From: Paracidovorax anthurii
Lineage (GTDB): Bacteria > Pseudomonadota > Gammaproteobacteria > Burkholderiales > Burkholderiaceae_C
DNA length: 64,000 bases
NCBI RefSeq assembly: GCF_003269065.1
Contig: NZ_QLTA01000027.1
Span: 1-64,000 of the forward strand
Direction: 5' to 3'
The translations under genes were made by a program, and so were the position numbers. The notes below the pieces were generated by a model. It was not told the origin of the DNA, ran no database searches, and saw only the letters and a list, made by a program, of their open reading frames with translations. How positions within the stretch are numbered: the stretch's first letter is position 1; each line of letters opens with the position of its first letter. Shown here one piece after another: positions 33,248 to 45,537 of this stretch.

Positions 33248-35437
33248 TCAGACGTACAGGGGCCACGGATTGAGTTCTTCCTCTTTCAGCGCGGCATCGC
33301 GCCACCCCATCGCCACGGGCACGCGGTACAGCCGCGGATTCGCGAGCTCCGGCCAGATATGGCATGCGCCGGGCAGCGTGGTCTTGACGGTGCGCAGCGG
33401 GATGTCCGGGCGCGAATAGTCGTGCACCACCACCTCCATGCCGCATTCCCGGACCGCCGCCACGCAGGCCGCGATGTCCGCACTGATGCCCAAGCCTTGT
33501 TCATCCTCGCCGGATCGGCGCGTGCCCCTGGTCCGCCGATTATCCTGCCCGGCAGGCCACAAAAACAGGGGGGACGCGCCACGCAGGCCATTCCAGTGCG
33601 CCGGCAGCGTCTTGCCCACGGCCACGAGCTGCACGAGTTCCGTCAAGGCCCGCTCGCAGGCCATGGCCGCATCCAGGCTGCACCCGAAGCCCAGCGCCCA
33701 GGCCCCGTCTCGCTGCCCCACGGCGGCCACCACGGGAATCCCCAGGTCGTGGGTCAAGTCCAGCGCCCAGAACGACCATTCGGGCCCCAGCGTGCGCTGC
33801 ACGAGGCGCACTTGCCCCGCCGCCACGCGGTCCAGATCGAAAGCCGGCATCGGCAGTTCGTTGTACCACCAGATGGCCGTCGCATCCCGCTCGACCACTT
33901 CCAGCAGCCCTTGCAGGACGGCCTCCTCGATGCAGTTGCCGGCGGCGCATCCGTTCGAGTTCCACTCACCATGGCGCGACCAGCGCCCGGCCACGCCCGA
34001 ATAGCAGTGGGCCAGCGGCAGGAAGCACGGGGCATCGCGGGTCAAGGACCATGCCGGAGCCCACGCCAAGGCCTCGGCAGGCCCATGGGGAACGAGCCGC
34101 CGCACGCGATCATCCTGCGCACCGGGCCGGGCACGCTGTCGGTCGCTGATGAACACGAGGGCCTCCGGGCCGAAGCCCGGGCCGGGCAGATCCGCCGGCC
34201 GCGCCTCGGTCCAGGCCTCGTCGCCCTGAAAGCACGCCGCATAGCGCTCGACGGCCTCGCACAGCGCGCTTGCCTGGGCCTGGATATCCGTCATGCCCTT
34301 GCCCAGGCACCAGCGCGCGGCAGCGGGCCATCCGTCCGGGCCGCACACGGGATGGAAGGCACTGCGATAGACGGCAATGGCATCCACCGCCCCCCGGGGC
34401 AGCGGAGTGCATTCCGTCACCACGCCCGCGACCCCATCGACCCACGGCAGCAAGGACTGAACGGTCGCCTCTGGCGTGACGGATCGGGCCCCTCCATGCG
34501 CGCCCGCCAGGGCGCGCACGGCGCCGGGGCGCACCGGATGGCGGGCCTGCCGCCCCATCCAGCCAGGATCGCCGCAACCATCGCACTGCGGCCGGCTCCG
34601 CACCCCGTGCCACTGCGGCGTGCCGCCCTCGCCGTCCCTGAGCGTGGCAAAACGCCCCGGAACGGCTTCGGACACCAGCCGGCGCAGTGCGTCCCGCATC
34701 CCGTCCAGCCGCGTCCGGGCCGCTTGCAGATTCCAGGGCAGGGGCACCAGCCCGTGGGAGTCGGGCGACTCCCGCGCCAGCCAGTCGCGCTCGGGGCTGT
34801 TGCGCCGCAGACGGTGCAAGAAGCAATGCCAGCAGGGCCCCTCCTGCCCCGCCGTGTCGAGCAGCGGCCCGGCGATCGCCACCGAGCCGCCCACGCGCAC
34901 AGGCAGCCACCACCGCGGCTGGCCGGGGCCGCGCGCTTGCGCCCACGCATCCTTCAGCCGGGGGTCGAAGTAGTCGTCGCACACCAGCACGTGCAGATCG
35001 CCGGCGTCCGTGCCAGTGCACGCCGCCAGCCAGTCACTCCACGGAAAGCCCTCCACGGCCCCCGGTTGGCGGGTCAGCAGCGTCACGCGCCCGGCGGTGG
35101 TGGCGTGCCGCAGCGGTGGCACCTGCACGTCCGGAACGAACCATCCGGCCCTTTCCGCGCCCCGCTCGACCAGATAGCCTTGCCGCCCCAGCGACTCCAT
35201 GGCCCACAGCAGGCCGGGCACGTGCCGGGGATCGCCACCGGCAGCGCACCACGCCGCCGGGGACAACCCGCTGGCGACCAGGTGGGCGAGGACGCCGACC
35301 TGCGCGAGCGGAAAACGGAGTGCGCCCCCCTCCTCCACCAGCACGAGGTCGGAGGAAGATTCCCCATGGACTTCGGCCCCGGGCAGTACCGGACGGAATC
35401 TGGGGTGCCAGTCAGGCACGGAATGGAACCAATCCAT
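33248..35437 (-). CDS. TOMM cyclodehydratase: leader-binding/E1-like part fused to YcaO
   Basis: This 729-residue protein would turn Ser, Thr or Cys residues of the precursor peptide into oxazoline or thiazoline rings with ATP. The first about 100 residues fit a leader-binding domain. A zinc-type tetrad follows, CWHC near 202 and CDGC near 286, as in the E1-like partner. From about 330 to the end is YcaO: ASALCEAVERYAACFQGDE and CIEEAVLQGLLEVVERDATAIWW carry the acidic ATP/Mg residues, and the chain ends NPWPLYV, a proline-containing tail like that of many YcaO cyclodehydratases. The start MDWFHSVPDWHPRF was chosen because longer frames would overlap the methyltransferase. No separate dehydrogenase gene is seen. 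Confidence 0.9.
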   Translation of the reverse strand: MDWFHSVPDWHPRFRPVLPGAEVHGESSSDLVLVEEGGALRFPLAQVGVLAHLVASGLSPAAWCAAGGDPRHVPGLLWAMESLGRQGYLVERGAERAGWFVPDVQVPPLRHATTAGRVTLLTRQPGAVEGFPWSDWLAACTGTDAGDLHVLVCDDYFDPRLKDAWAQARGPGQPRWWLPVRVGGSVAIAGPLLDTAGQEGPCWHCFLHRLRRNSPERDWLARESPDSHGLVPLPWNLQAARTRLDGMRDALRRLVSEAVPGRFATLRDGEGGTPQWHGVRSRPQCDGCGDPGWMGRQARHPVRPGAVRALAGAHGGARSVTPEATVQSLLPWVDGVAGVVTECTPLPRGAVDAIAVYRSAFHPVCGPDGWPAAARWCLGKGMTDIQAQASALCEAVERYAACFQGDEAWTEARPADLPGPGFGPEALVFISDRQRARPGAQDDRVRRLVPHGPAEALAWAPAWSLTRDAPCFLPLAHCYSGVAGRWSRHGEWNSNGCAAGNCIEEAVLQGLLEVVERDATAIWWYNELPMPAFDLDRVAAGQVRLVQRTLGPEWSFWALDLTHDLGIPVVAAVGQRDGAWALGFGCSLDAAMACERALTELVQLVAVGKTLPAHWNGLRGASPLFLWPAGQDNRRTRGTRRSGEDEQGLGISADIAACVAAVRECGMEVVVHDYSRPDIPLRTVKTTLPGACHIWPELANPRLYRVPVAMGWRDAALKEEELNPWPLYV

Positions 35438-35496
35438 GGTCGTTCGTGGGTTCGGCGCGACTCTGGGCTGCGGGCGGCGCGGCCGCAGGCCCGGAA

Positions 35497-36345
35497 TCAG
35501 CGCTCCAGTTGCAGGCAGGCCACGGCGTAAGGCGCATGGCCATGGCGCATCCGGTAATCGCTCTCGAATCGCCGGTGGCCATCGGAAAACAGGCCGAACG
35601 GCTCGCACTCGTGCACCACGCGAAAGCCGGAGCGCCCTGAATCCAGTTCGCTGGCATCGCGGAATCCGCTCACGACCGGCAACACGGCGGGCCCCGCCTG
35701 CAGTGCCGCGACCGGCACGAAGTCCCGATGCAGATAGTCGAGCACCACGCGGCAGCGGCAGTCCTCCTGCCGCGCCCGCCGTGCCAGCGCCTGCAGCATG
35801 CCCTGGATGGCAGCCTCCGGCACATAGGGCGCAACGCCCTCCAGCAGCACGACGAACAACCGCCCCCGCTGCCAGGGAATGGCGTCGAGCCAGGCTGGCT
35901 CCGAGAGGCTGCAGGCCACGAAGCGGCTGTCCCGCGCCCCGTCCTCCAGGAGAAGTCGCCGCAGGGCGATCACCTCCGGCAGATCGACGTCGATCCAGCG
36001 TTGCACGCCCCGCACGCCCGCGAGCCGCCCCCAGCGGGTACACAGCCCGGCACCGACGCTCACCACCGCGTGGACATCCTCCTGCGCGCAGGCGTCCCGC
36101 ACATGGTCGTCGAAGATCCGGCTGCGCACCACGATCGCCCGCACGAGCGATTCGTCATTGGCCACCGGGCGCAGATCCCAGGGGCATTTCTCCAGCAGCC
36201 GCTCCGCCCAGGCGTCCTCCCACTGCGCGTCGATCTGCCGCGCCAGTGGAGAGGCTCTCGCACTCAGTGTCAGTGCCAGGGTGACCGAACTGCCTCGAAG
36301 CGCGTACCACGCGTCTTCGAGGCCACTCAACCCTTCACGGAGCAC
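35497..36345 (-). CDS. LCM-type SAM-dependent O-methyltransferase (TOMM cluster)
   Basis: This 282-residue enzyme belongs to the leucine carboxyl methyltransferase/PPM1-like family. The pattern is seen in VVSVGAGLCTRWGRL (SAM motif, near 95), WIDVDLPEVIALRRLLL, RFVACSLSEPAWLDAIPW and LFVVLLEGVAPYVPEAAIQGML, the last being the family's usual EG-Y region. The start is a GTG with GAGGG upstream, 9 bases after the precursor stop. It may methylate the modified peptide, a side chain or its C-terminus. The C-terminus GHAPYAVACLQLER lies before the cyclodehydratase gene. Confidence 0.85.
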   Translation of the reverse strand: MLREGLSGLEDAWYALRGSSVTLALTLSARASPLARQIDAQWEDAWAERLLEKCPWDLRPVANDESLVRAIVVRSRIFDDHVRDACAQEDVHAVVSVGAGLCTRWGRLAGVRGVQRWIDVDLPEVIALRRLLLEDGARDSRFVACSLSEPAWLDAIPWQRGRLFVVLLEGVAPYVPEAAIQGMLQALARRARQEDCRCRVVLDYLHRDFVPVAALQAGPAVLPVVSGFRDASELDSGRSGFRVVHECEPFGLFSDGHRRFESDYRMRHGHAPYAVACLQLER

Positions 36346-36354
36346 GGCAGACCC

Positions 36355-37161
36355 TCAGCACGTGAACGGGTAGGCGCTTCCGGTGTTGTTGTAGGACGTG
36401 AGGGAGATCGGCCAGAACTCCTGCGCCTCGGGGGCATTCGGGTAGTTCAGCACGATGCGGTTCTTGATCAGGCTGCCATCCGGATTGCGGCGGTTCCAGC
36501 AGTTCGCGGAGGCATCCCAGACCAGGGCCTCATTCGGCACGAACTTGATGGAGAAGTTGAAGGGGTTGTTGTACCCCAGCCATTGGCTCAGCACCGACGC
36601 CACATTGGAGGAGGCGGGGTCCAGCAGTTCCGCCTTGAACTCCTTCGACTGCCAGGCCAGGGCGATGGCGCGCAGCACCACGCCGCCAAACGCCAGCAGG
36701 GAGCCCGGATCGCCCCCGGGAATGCCCAGCCCGGTGGGCAGCGCGGCATCCACCACGTGCGACGGTCCCTGGGGAGGAACAGGGTCATTGCCCAGCAGCG
36801 CCGATGCGCCCATCAGGGTGGGGAACAGCTGGTAATAGCTTGCCAGGGCCTCCGTCGCCCGCTCGGAGGGCGCCTGGGGGAAGACGATCTCGAACGCATC
36901 GTCCAGACCGATCCAGCCCGCGGTCAGCACAGGCTTCCAGAGGGTCTGGTCACGGGGATCGTCACTGCGGTTCAACACCACATCCAGCCAGGGCCAGATG
37001 GTCCTCAACCCGAAGTCCTCGCTCAGGATCGGCTGGATATCCTTCACCTTCAGCAACCGATCGCGGTAATCGGGCTCGCTCCACGACTTGGCGATCGCAC
37101 GCAGATAGGCCAAACGGAATTCCAGCAACGGATCACCGGGCTGTTGTTGAGCAAAACTCAT
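36355..37161 (-). CDS. TOMM precursor, BMA_0021/BMA_0022-like, two tandem units
   Basis: This 268-residue protein looks like a RiPP precursor rather than an enzyme. It holds two copies of a leader-like unit. Unit 1 has YLRAIAKSWSEPDYRDRLL then FGLRTIWPW; unit 2 has VLRAIALAWQSKEFKAELL then LGYNNPFNF. Both resemble the nitrile-hydratase-type leader (AIA-AW-D--F---LL). Each unit ends with a P-AP...L-SY segment, and the whole ends SAYPFTC, a C-terminus I recall from Burkholderia TOMM precursors. The likely modified residues are the Thr and Cys of that end and nearby Ser/Thr. A strong GAGGAGG ribosome site precedes the ATG, suiting an abundant product. Confidence 0.8.
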   Translation of the reverse strand: MSFAQQQPGDPLLEFRLAYLRAIAKSWSEPDYRDRLLKVKDIQPILSEDFGLRTIWPWLDVVLNRSDDPRDQTLWKPVLTAGWIGLDDAFEIVFPQAPSERATEALASYYQLFPTLMGASALLGNDPVPPQGPSHVVDAALPTGLGIPGGDPGSLLAFGGVVLRAIALAWQSKEFKAELLDPASSNVASVLSQWLGYNNPFNFSIKFVPNEALVWDASANCWNRRNPDGSLIKNRIVLNYPNAPEAQEFWPISLTSYNNTGSAYPFTC

Positions 37162-37188
37162 CGCACACTCCTCCTCTTCATCATCGAG

Positions 37189-41136
<3,948 letters not shown>

Positions 41137-41167
41137 GCGTACTCCTGATCTCGCCGCTGGCACCGAA

Positions 41168-42070
41168 TCAACGGGTTCGCCCGGCCGGGGCCGGGACACC
41201 ATGGATGCGCTGCGCCACGGGCGCATGCCCATGGTCCAGAGGACCCGCGCCATGGCCCGTGCGCACGAGCGCCCCGGCCTGGATCGCCGCCTGCACATAG
41301 GCATGGGCCTGCGCCACCGACTCCCGCAGCCCCAGCCCCAGCGCCAGATGGGCGGCGATCGCGGAGGACAGGGTGCAGCCCGTGCCGTGACCATTGCGGG
41401 TGGCGATGCGCGCGGCACGCAGATGCAGGGCCTGCGCCTCGCCCCGCAGGGTGAACACATCCACCAGTGCATCTCCCGGCAGGTGCCCTCCCTTGAGCAG
41501 GACGGCCGAGGCGCCGAGGGAGAGGAGATCCTGGGCGGCGGCTTTCATCGCGCTTTCATCCGCGATGCCGCGACCCAGCAGCATCCCGGCCTCGTCGAGG
41601 TTCGGCGTCACCACGGCGGCCAGGGGGAAGAGCGCGCTCACCAGCACGCCCACGGTCTCCGGGGCGATGAGCCGGTCGCCGCTGGTGGCGACCATGACGG
41701 GGTCGAGCACCACATGCGGCAGCGCGTGGCGGCGGATGGCATCGGCGACCACCTCGACGACCTCGGGGTCATGCAGCATGCCGATCTTGACCGCGTCCAC
41801 GCCGATGTCTTCCACCACCGCGTCGATCTGGTCGCGCAGCACGGCGGGAGGCACCCCGTGGATGGAGCGCACGCCCTGGGTGTTCTGGGCGGTGATGGCC
41901 GTGATGGCGGTCATTCCGTAGCAGCCCAGGGCCGCGAAGGTCTTCAGGTCGGCCTGGATTCCCGCCCCCCCCCCGCTGTCGGACCCCGCGATGGACAGTA
42001 CGCGCACATAACGAGGTCCATCCAGGGCGTCCGCCGACGCTCGGGGTGGGTGAAGGGGCTGGGAATTCAT
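41168..42070 (-). CDS. thiD: Hydroxymethylpyrimidine (phosphate) kinase
   Basis: This 300-residue thiamine enzyme phosphorylates HMP and HMP-P to the pyrophosphate. It has VLSIAGSDSGGGAGIQADLKTF near the start, TAITAQNTQGV, DAVKIGMLHDPEVVE, VVLDPVMVATSGDRLI, PNLDEAG and NGHGTGCTLSSAIAAHLALG, the full ribokinase-type set. The ATG at 42070 is preferred; a TTG six bases upstream is possible. It is divergent from the thi operon across a short gap holding the TPP riboswitch, so it is not itself behind the riboswitch. Confidence 0.95.
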   Translation of the reverse strand: MNSQPLHPPRASADALDGPRYVRVLSIAGSDSGGGAGIQADLKTFAALGCYGMTAITAITAQNTQGVRSIHGVPPAVLRDQIDAVVEDIGVDAVKIGMLHDPEVVEVVADAIRRHALPHVVLDPVMVATSGDRLIAPETVGVLVSALFPLAAVVTPNLDEAGMLLGRGIADESAMKAAAQDLLSLGASAVLLKGGHLPGDALVDVFTLRGEAQALHLRAARIATRNGHGTGCTLSSAIAAHLALGLGLRESVAQAHAYVQAAIQAGALVRTGHGAGPLDHGHAPVAQRIHGVPAPAGRTR

Positions 42071-42143
42071 AGGCAAAAATTATGGCTCATGCGCGATGTC
42101 AAATATCCTGTTCGCGGTGCTGTGCTGTAATCCGGCGCACGGA

Positions 42144-42224
42144 CGAAACAGGGGTGCCGCGCCATGCGCGGCTGAGAAATACCCTCGGCACCCGATCCAG
42201 GTCATGCTGGCGTGGGGAGTTTCG
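42144..42224 (+). ncRNA. TPP (thi-box) riboswitch
   Basis: The conserved parts are all present: CGAAAC (P1 left, 42144-42149), ACAGGGGTGC, GGCTGAGAAATACCC, ACCCGATCCAGGTCATGCTGG and CGTGGGGAGTTTCG, with GTTTCG (42219-42224) closing P1. It is transcribed toward thiO and would reduce expression when thiamine pyrophosphate is high. A hairpin GTGCG...CGCAC (42254-42270) sits just before the thiO start with no T-run, suggesting control at translation. Confidence 0.96.
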
Positions 42225-42277
42225 ATGGTGGATTGCCGCCTGTTCTGCGTCCCGTGCGCCGTCCGCGCACGCCCACT

Positions 42278-43435
42278 ATGACGAGAACGCATTTCCACCG
42301 CATGTCCATCCCTGCACCGCTGTCTCCGCATTCCTCCATCGCCATCCTGGGCGCGGGCCTCATGGGCCGGCTGCTGGCCGTCGAACTCGCGCGCCAGGGC
42401 CATGCGGTGACCGTGTACGAGGCCCAGGGCCCCGATGCCCAGGGTGCGGCCGCCCGGATCGCTGCCGCCATGCTCGCGCCGCTGGCCGAATCGGCCGTGA
42501 CCGAAGCGGGTGTCGTGCGCATGGGCCACTACGCGCTCACGCGCTGGCCCCGGCTGCTGGCAAACCTGGAATGGCCCGTCTTCTTCCAGCAGGAGGGCAC
42601 GCTCATCCTCTGGCACCGGCAGGACGCGGCCGAGGCCGCGCGGCTGCGGGGCGTGCTGGAACGCACGGCGGCAGCCCAGCCCGAGCTGCCGCCGCTCGAA
42701 GCCCTCGATGCCGCCGGCACCGAGGCGGCCGAGCCGGCGCTGGGCCGACGCTTTCACCAGTCGCTCTTCCTGCCCGGCGAGGGGCAACTGGACAACCGGC
42801 AACTGCTCGCGGCGCTGGAGCACGCCATGCGCTCCCTGGGGGTGCAGATGCACTGGCACAGCGCCCGGGCCCCTGCGGACTTCATGCCGGGCACGCCCGG
42901 CCAGCCCGACTGGGTCCTGGACTGCCGGGGCCTGGGGGCCCGCGGCGAATGGCCGGCCCTGCGGGGCGTGCGCGGCGAGGTCGTGCGGCTCCACGCCCCC
43001 GATGTCACCCTGCGCCGCCCGACCCGGCTGGTGCACCCGCGCTACCCGATCTACATCGCGCCCAAGGAAGACCATGTGTTCGTGATCGGTGCGACCGAGA
43101 TCGAGTCGGACGACCTCTCGCCCGCCAGCGTGCGCTCCACGCTGGAGCTGCTGAGCGCCGCCTATGCCGTGCACCCCGGCTTTGCCGAGGCGCGCATCCT
43201 GGAAGTGGCGACGCAATGCCGCCCCACCCTGCCCGACAACCTGCCCGCGATCCGGCAGCCCTCGCCGCGCGTGCTGCAGATCAACGGGCTCTACCGCCAC
43301 GGCTTCATGATCTCCCCGGCCATCCTCGACGTGGTGATGGAATTGCTGAACGAGGGACAATCGCGGCTTGCACCACGCTTCGATCTGGCCCTGGATCTCC
43401 ACCCCGCGCACGATCCCGCCGCCGCCCTGCCATGA
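42278..43435 (+). CDS. thiO: Glycine oxidase
   Basis: This 385-residue FAD enzyme oxidises glycine to the iminoacetate used to build the thiazole of thiamine. The FAD-binding motif IAILGAGLMGRLLAVELARQG is near residue 18. AARIAAAMLAPLAE near 60, RGEVVRLHAP, YPIYIAPKEDHVFVIGATEIESDD and the C-terminal INGLYRHGFMISPAI are typical of ThiO. Two ATGs are close (42278 and 42302); the first is used. It is the first gene after the riboswitch, and its stop overlaps the thiS start (ATGA). Confidence 0.92.
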   Translation: MTRTHFHRMSIPAPLSPHSSIAILGAGLMGRLLAVELARQGHAVTVYEAQGPDAQGAAARIAAAMLAPLAESAVTEAGVVRMGHYALTRWPRLLANLEWPVFFQQEGTLILWHRQDAAEAARLRGVLERTAAAQPELPPLEALDAAGTEAAEPALGRRFHQSLFLPGEGQLDNRQLLAALEHAMRSLGVQMHWHSARAPADFMPGTPGQPDWVLDCRGLGARGEWPALRGVRGEVVRLHAPDVTLRRPTRLVHPRYPIYIAPKEDHVFVIGATEIESDDLSPASVRSTLELLSAAYAVHPGFAEARILEVATQCRPTLPDNLPAIRQPSPRVLQINGLYRHGFMISPAILDVVMELLNEGQSRLAPRFDLALDLHPAHDPAAALP

Positions 43436-43629
43436 ACGTCATCATCAACCAGCACCCCACCGACCTGCCCGATGGGGCCACCGTGGCCCAGGCGCTGGCC
43501 GCCATCGCCGCCAAGCCCCCGTTCGCCGTTGCCGTCAACACCGTGTTCGTGCCCCAGGCGCGCCATGGGGAACAGCGGCTGCAGGCCGGCGACCGCGTCG
43601 AGGTCATCTCGCCGGTCACCGGCGGCTGA
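43432..43629 (+). CDS. thiS: Sulfur carrier protein ThiS
   Basis: This 65-residue ubiquitin-like protein carries sulfur as a C-terminal thiocarboxylate for thiazole formation. It ends in VISPVTGG with the required Gly-Gly. [20 protein letters not shown] and [28 protein letters not shown] match the family. The start overlaps the thiO stop by four bases, and thiG follows after 82 bases. It has no ThiF partner gene here. Confidence 0.95.
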   Translation: MNVIINQHPTDLPDGATVAQALAAIAAKPPFAVAVNTVFVPQARHGEQRLQAGDRVEVISPVTGG

Positions 43630-43711
43630 GCCCGGGCGCCTCGCCCGCGGACCATCCCGTTCCACCCCCCCCGGGGCCCCACGCCCCGCCGTCACTGCCC
43701 TCCTCACTGCC

Positions 43712-44521
43712 ATGCCATCCCCTGCCTCCGACGATGCCCTGGTCCTCTACGGCCAGCGCTTTGACAGCCGACTGCTCCTGGGCACCGCGCGCTACCCCTC
43801 CCCCAGCGTGCTCGAAGCGGCCGTGCGGCGCGCCCGCCCGGCGATGGTGACGGCTTCGCTGCGCCGCCAGGGCAGCAATCCGGCGGAGGCCGGCAGCGGC
43901 TTCTGGGAACTGCTGCGCGGCCTCGGCGTTCCCGTGCTGCCCAACACGGCGGGCTGCCACAGCATCCAGGAAGCGGTCACCACGGCGCAGATGGCGCGCG
44001 AGGTGTTCGGCACGCCCTGGATCAAGCTGGAGCTGATCGGCGACGACTACACGCTGCAGCCCGACACGCTCAACCTCGTGGAGGCCGCCTCGCAACTGGT
44101 GCGCGACGGCTTCCACGTGCTGCCCTACTGCACCGAAGACCTCGTGCTGTGCCAACGCCTCGTGGACGTGGGCTGCCAGGCCGTGATGCCCTGGGCCGCC
44201 CCGATCGGCACGGGCCGGGGCCCCGTCAACCCCTATGCACTGCAGACGCTGCGCGAGCGGCTCGACGTGCCCCTGCTGGTCGATGCGGGCCTGGGCCTGC
44301 CCTCGCATGCCTGCCAAGTCATGGAATGGGGCTACGACGGCGTGCTGCTGAACACCGCCGTGGCCCTGGCACAGGACCCCGTGGCCATGGCGGGAGCCTT
44401 CGCCGATGCGGTGCAGGCCGGCCGCGCCGCGCGCCGGGCAGGTGCCATGCAGGCACAGGACGCCGCCCAGCCCAGTACGCCCGTGCTCGGCACCCCCTTC
44501 TGGCACCACGACCATGGCTGA
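43712..44521 (+). CDS. thiG: Thiazole synthase
   Basis: This 269-residue TIM-barrel enzyme makes thiazole phosphate from DXP, iminoglycine and ThiS thiocarboxylate. The chain has [77 protein letters not shown], and [22 protein letters not shown] and [36 protein letters not shown], all canonical. The catalytic Lys lies in [10 protein letters not shown]. It overlaps thiE by 8 bases. Confidence 0.95.
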   Translation: MPSPASDDALVLYGQRFDSRLLLGTARYPSPSVLEAAVRRARPAMVTASLRRQGSNPAEAGSGFWELLRGLGVPVLPNTAGCHSIQEAVTTAQMAREVFGTPWIKLELIGDDYTLQPDTLNLVEAASQLVRDGFHVLPYCTEDLVLCQRLVDVGCQAVMPWAAPIGTGRGPVNPYALQTLRERLDVPLLVDAGLGLPSHACQVMEWGYDGVLLNTAVALAQDPVAMAGAFADAVQAGRAARRAGAMQAQDAAQPSTPVLGTPFWHHDHG

Positions 44522-45425
44522 TACGGACATCGAGCGCATGGCGCACGGCATCGTGCAGGCCCACGCGGCGGCCTTCGCGGATTTTCCCGCCCAGCCTCTC
44601 CCGCCAGCGCCGGTCGCCCCTGCCGGGCCCGTGTACCTCGCGGCACTGCGGGCCTGCAGCACCCTGGGCTTCATCGCCGTGGATGCGCACTGCCTGGCCG
44701 GCGCCTGGCAGGCACAGACCGATCGGACGGGCCGCTTCGATCCGGCCCGCTGGCCCGACGCCCCCGAGGATTTCCGGCTGCAGCCGCGCCCGCACCCACG
44801 CCCCTTCGCCCCGTGCCCGCAGCACCTGGGCCTGTATGCGGTGCTGCCCGACGCCCCGTGGGTAGGCCGCATGGCACGCGCGGGCGTGCCGACGGTGCAG
44901 TTGCGCTTCAAGTCGGACGACCCCCAGGCCATCGCGCGCGAAGTCCGCGCGGCAGTGGAAGCCGTGCGCGGCACGGACGCCCGCCTCTTCATCAACGACC
45001 ACTGGCAAACCGCCATCGATGCGGGTGCGTACGGCGTGCACCTCGGCCAGGAAGATCTGGACGCCCTGCCCGCGCACGCGCTCGAAACGCTGCGCGCCAG
45101 CGGACTGCGCCTGGGCGTGAGCACCCACGGGTATGCCGAGATGGTGCGCGCCGACGCTGCGGCGCCGAGCTATATCGCCATGGGCGCCATCTTTCCGACC
45201 ACGCTCAAGAAGATGGCCACCGTCCCGCAAGGACTGGCACGGCTGGCAGGCTATGCGCGGCTGGTGCGCGGCTATCCGCAAGTGGCCATTGGCGGCATCG
45301 GGGCAGAGCAGTTCGCGCAGGTTCGCGCCTCCGGCGTCGGATCGATCGCTGTGGTACGCGCCCTGGTGAATGCCCCGGACCCGGAAGCAGCGGCACGCGA
45401 CCTGATGCAGCGCATGGTGGCTTAG
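44514..45425 (+). CDS. thiE: Thiamine phosphate synthase with N-terminal extension
   Basis: This 303-residue protein joins HMP pyrophosphate and thiazole phosphate into thiamine phosphate. The ThiE core begins near residue 104 (LGLYAVLPD) and shows [60 protein letters not shown] and [11 protein letters not shown] with the phosphate-binding Gly motif. Typical ThiE has about 210 residues, so about 100 N-terminal residues (Ala/Pro-rich with [12 protein letters not shown]) are extra and have no assigned function. The ATG overlaps the end of thiG. It closes the thi operon. Confidence 0.92.
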   Translation: MADTDIERMAHGIVQAHAAAFADFPAQPLPPAPVAPAGPVYLAALRACSTLGFIAVDAHCLAGAWQAQTDRTGRFDPARWPDAPEDFRLQPRPHPRPFAPCPQHLGLYAVLPDAPWVGRMARAGVPTVQLRFKSDDPQAIAREVRAAVEAVRGTDARLFINDHWQTAIDAGAYGVHLGQEDLDALPAHALETLRASGLRLGVSTHGYAEMVRADAAAPSYIAMGAIFPTTLKKMATVPQGLARLAGYARLVRGYPQVAIGGIGAEQFAQVRASGVGSIAVVRALVNAPDPEAAARDLMQRMVA

Positions 45426-45516
45426 GCGGCGGGCAGGCACTGCGCAGGCCCTCGCCCTCTCTTGCCTCCTGAACGGCAGCGCACCGCCACTGCTGGCCAC
45501 AGCCCCGCCGCTTTCA

Positions 45517-45533
45517 CGCCGGCACAGCCGGCG
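45517..45533. terminator. Hairpin between thiE and fimV-like gene
   Basis: CGCCGGC-ACA-GCCGGCG is a perfect seven-pair stem between two convergent stops. There is no clear T-run, so termination is possible in either direction but weakly supported. Confidence 0.4.
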
Positions 45534-45537
45534 GCGA

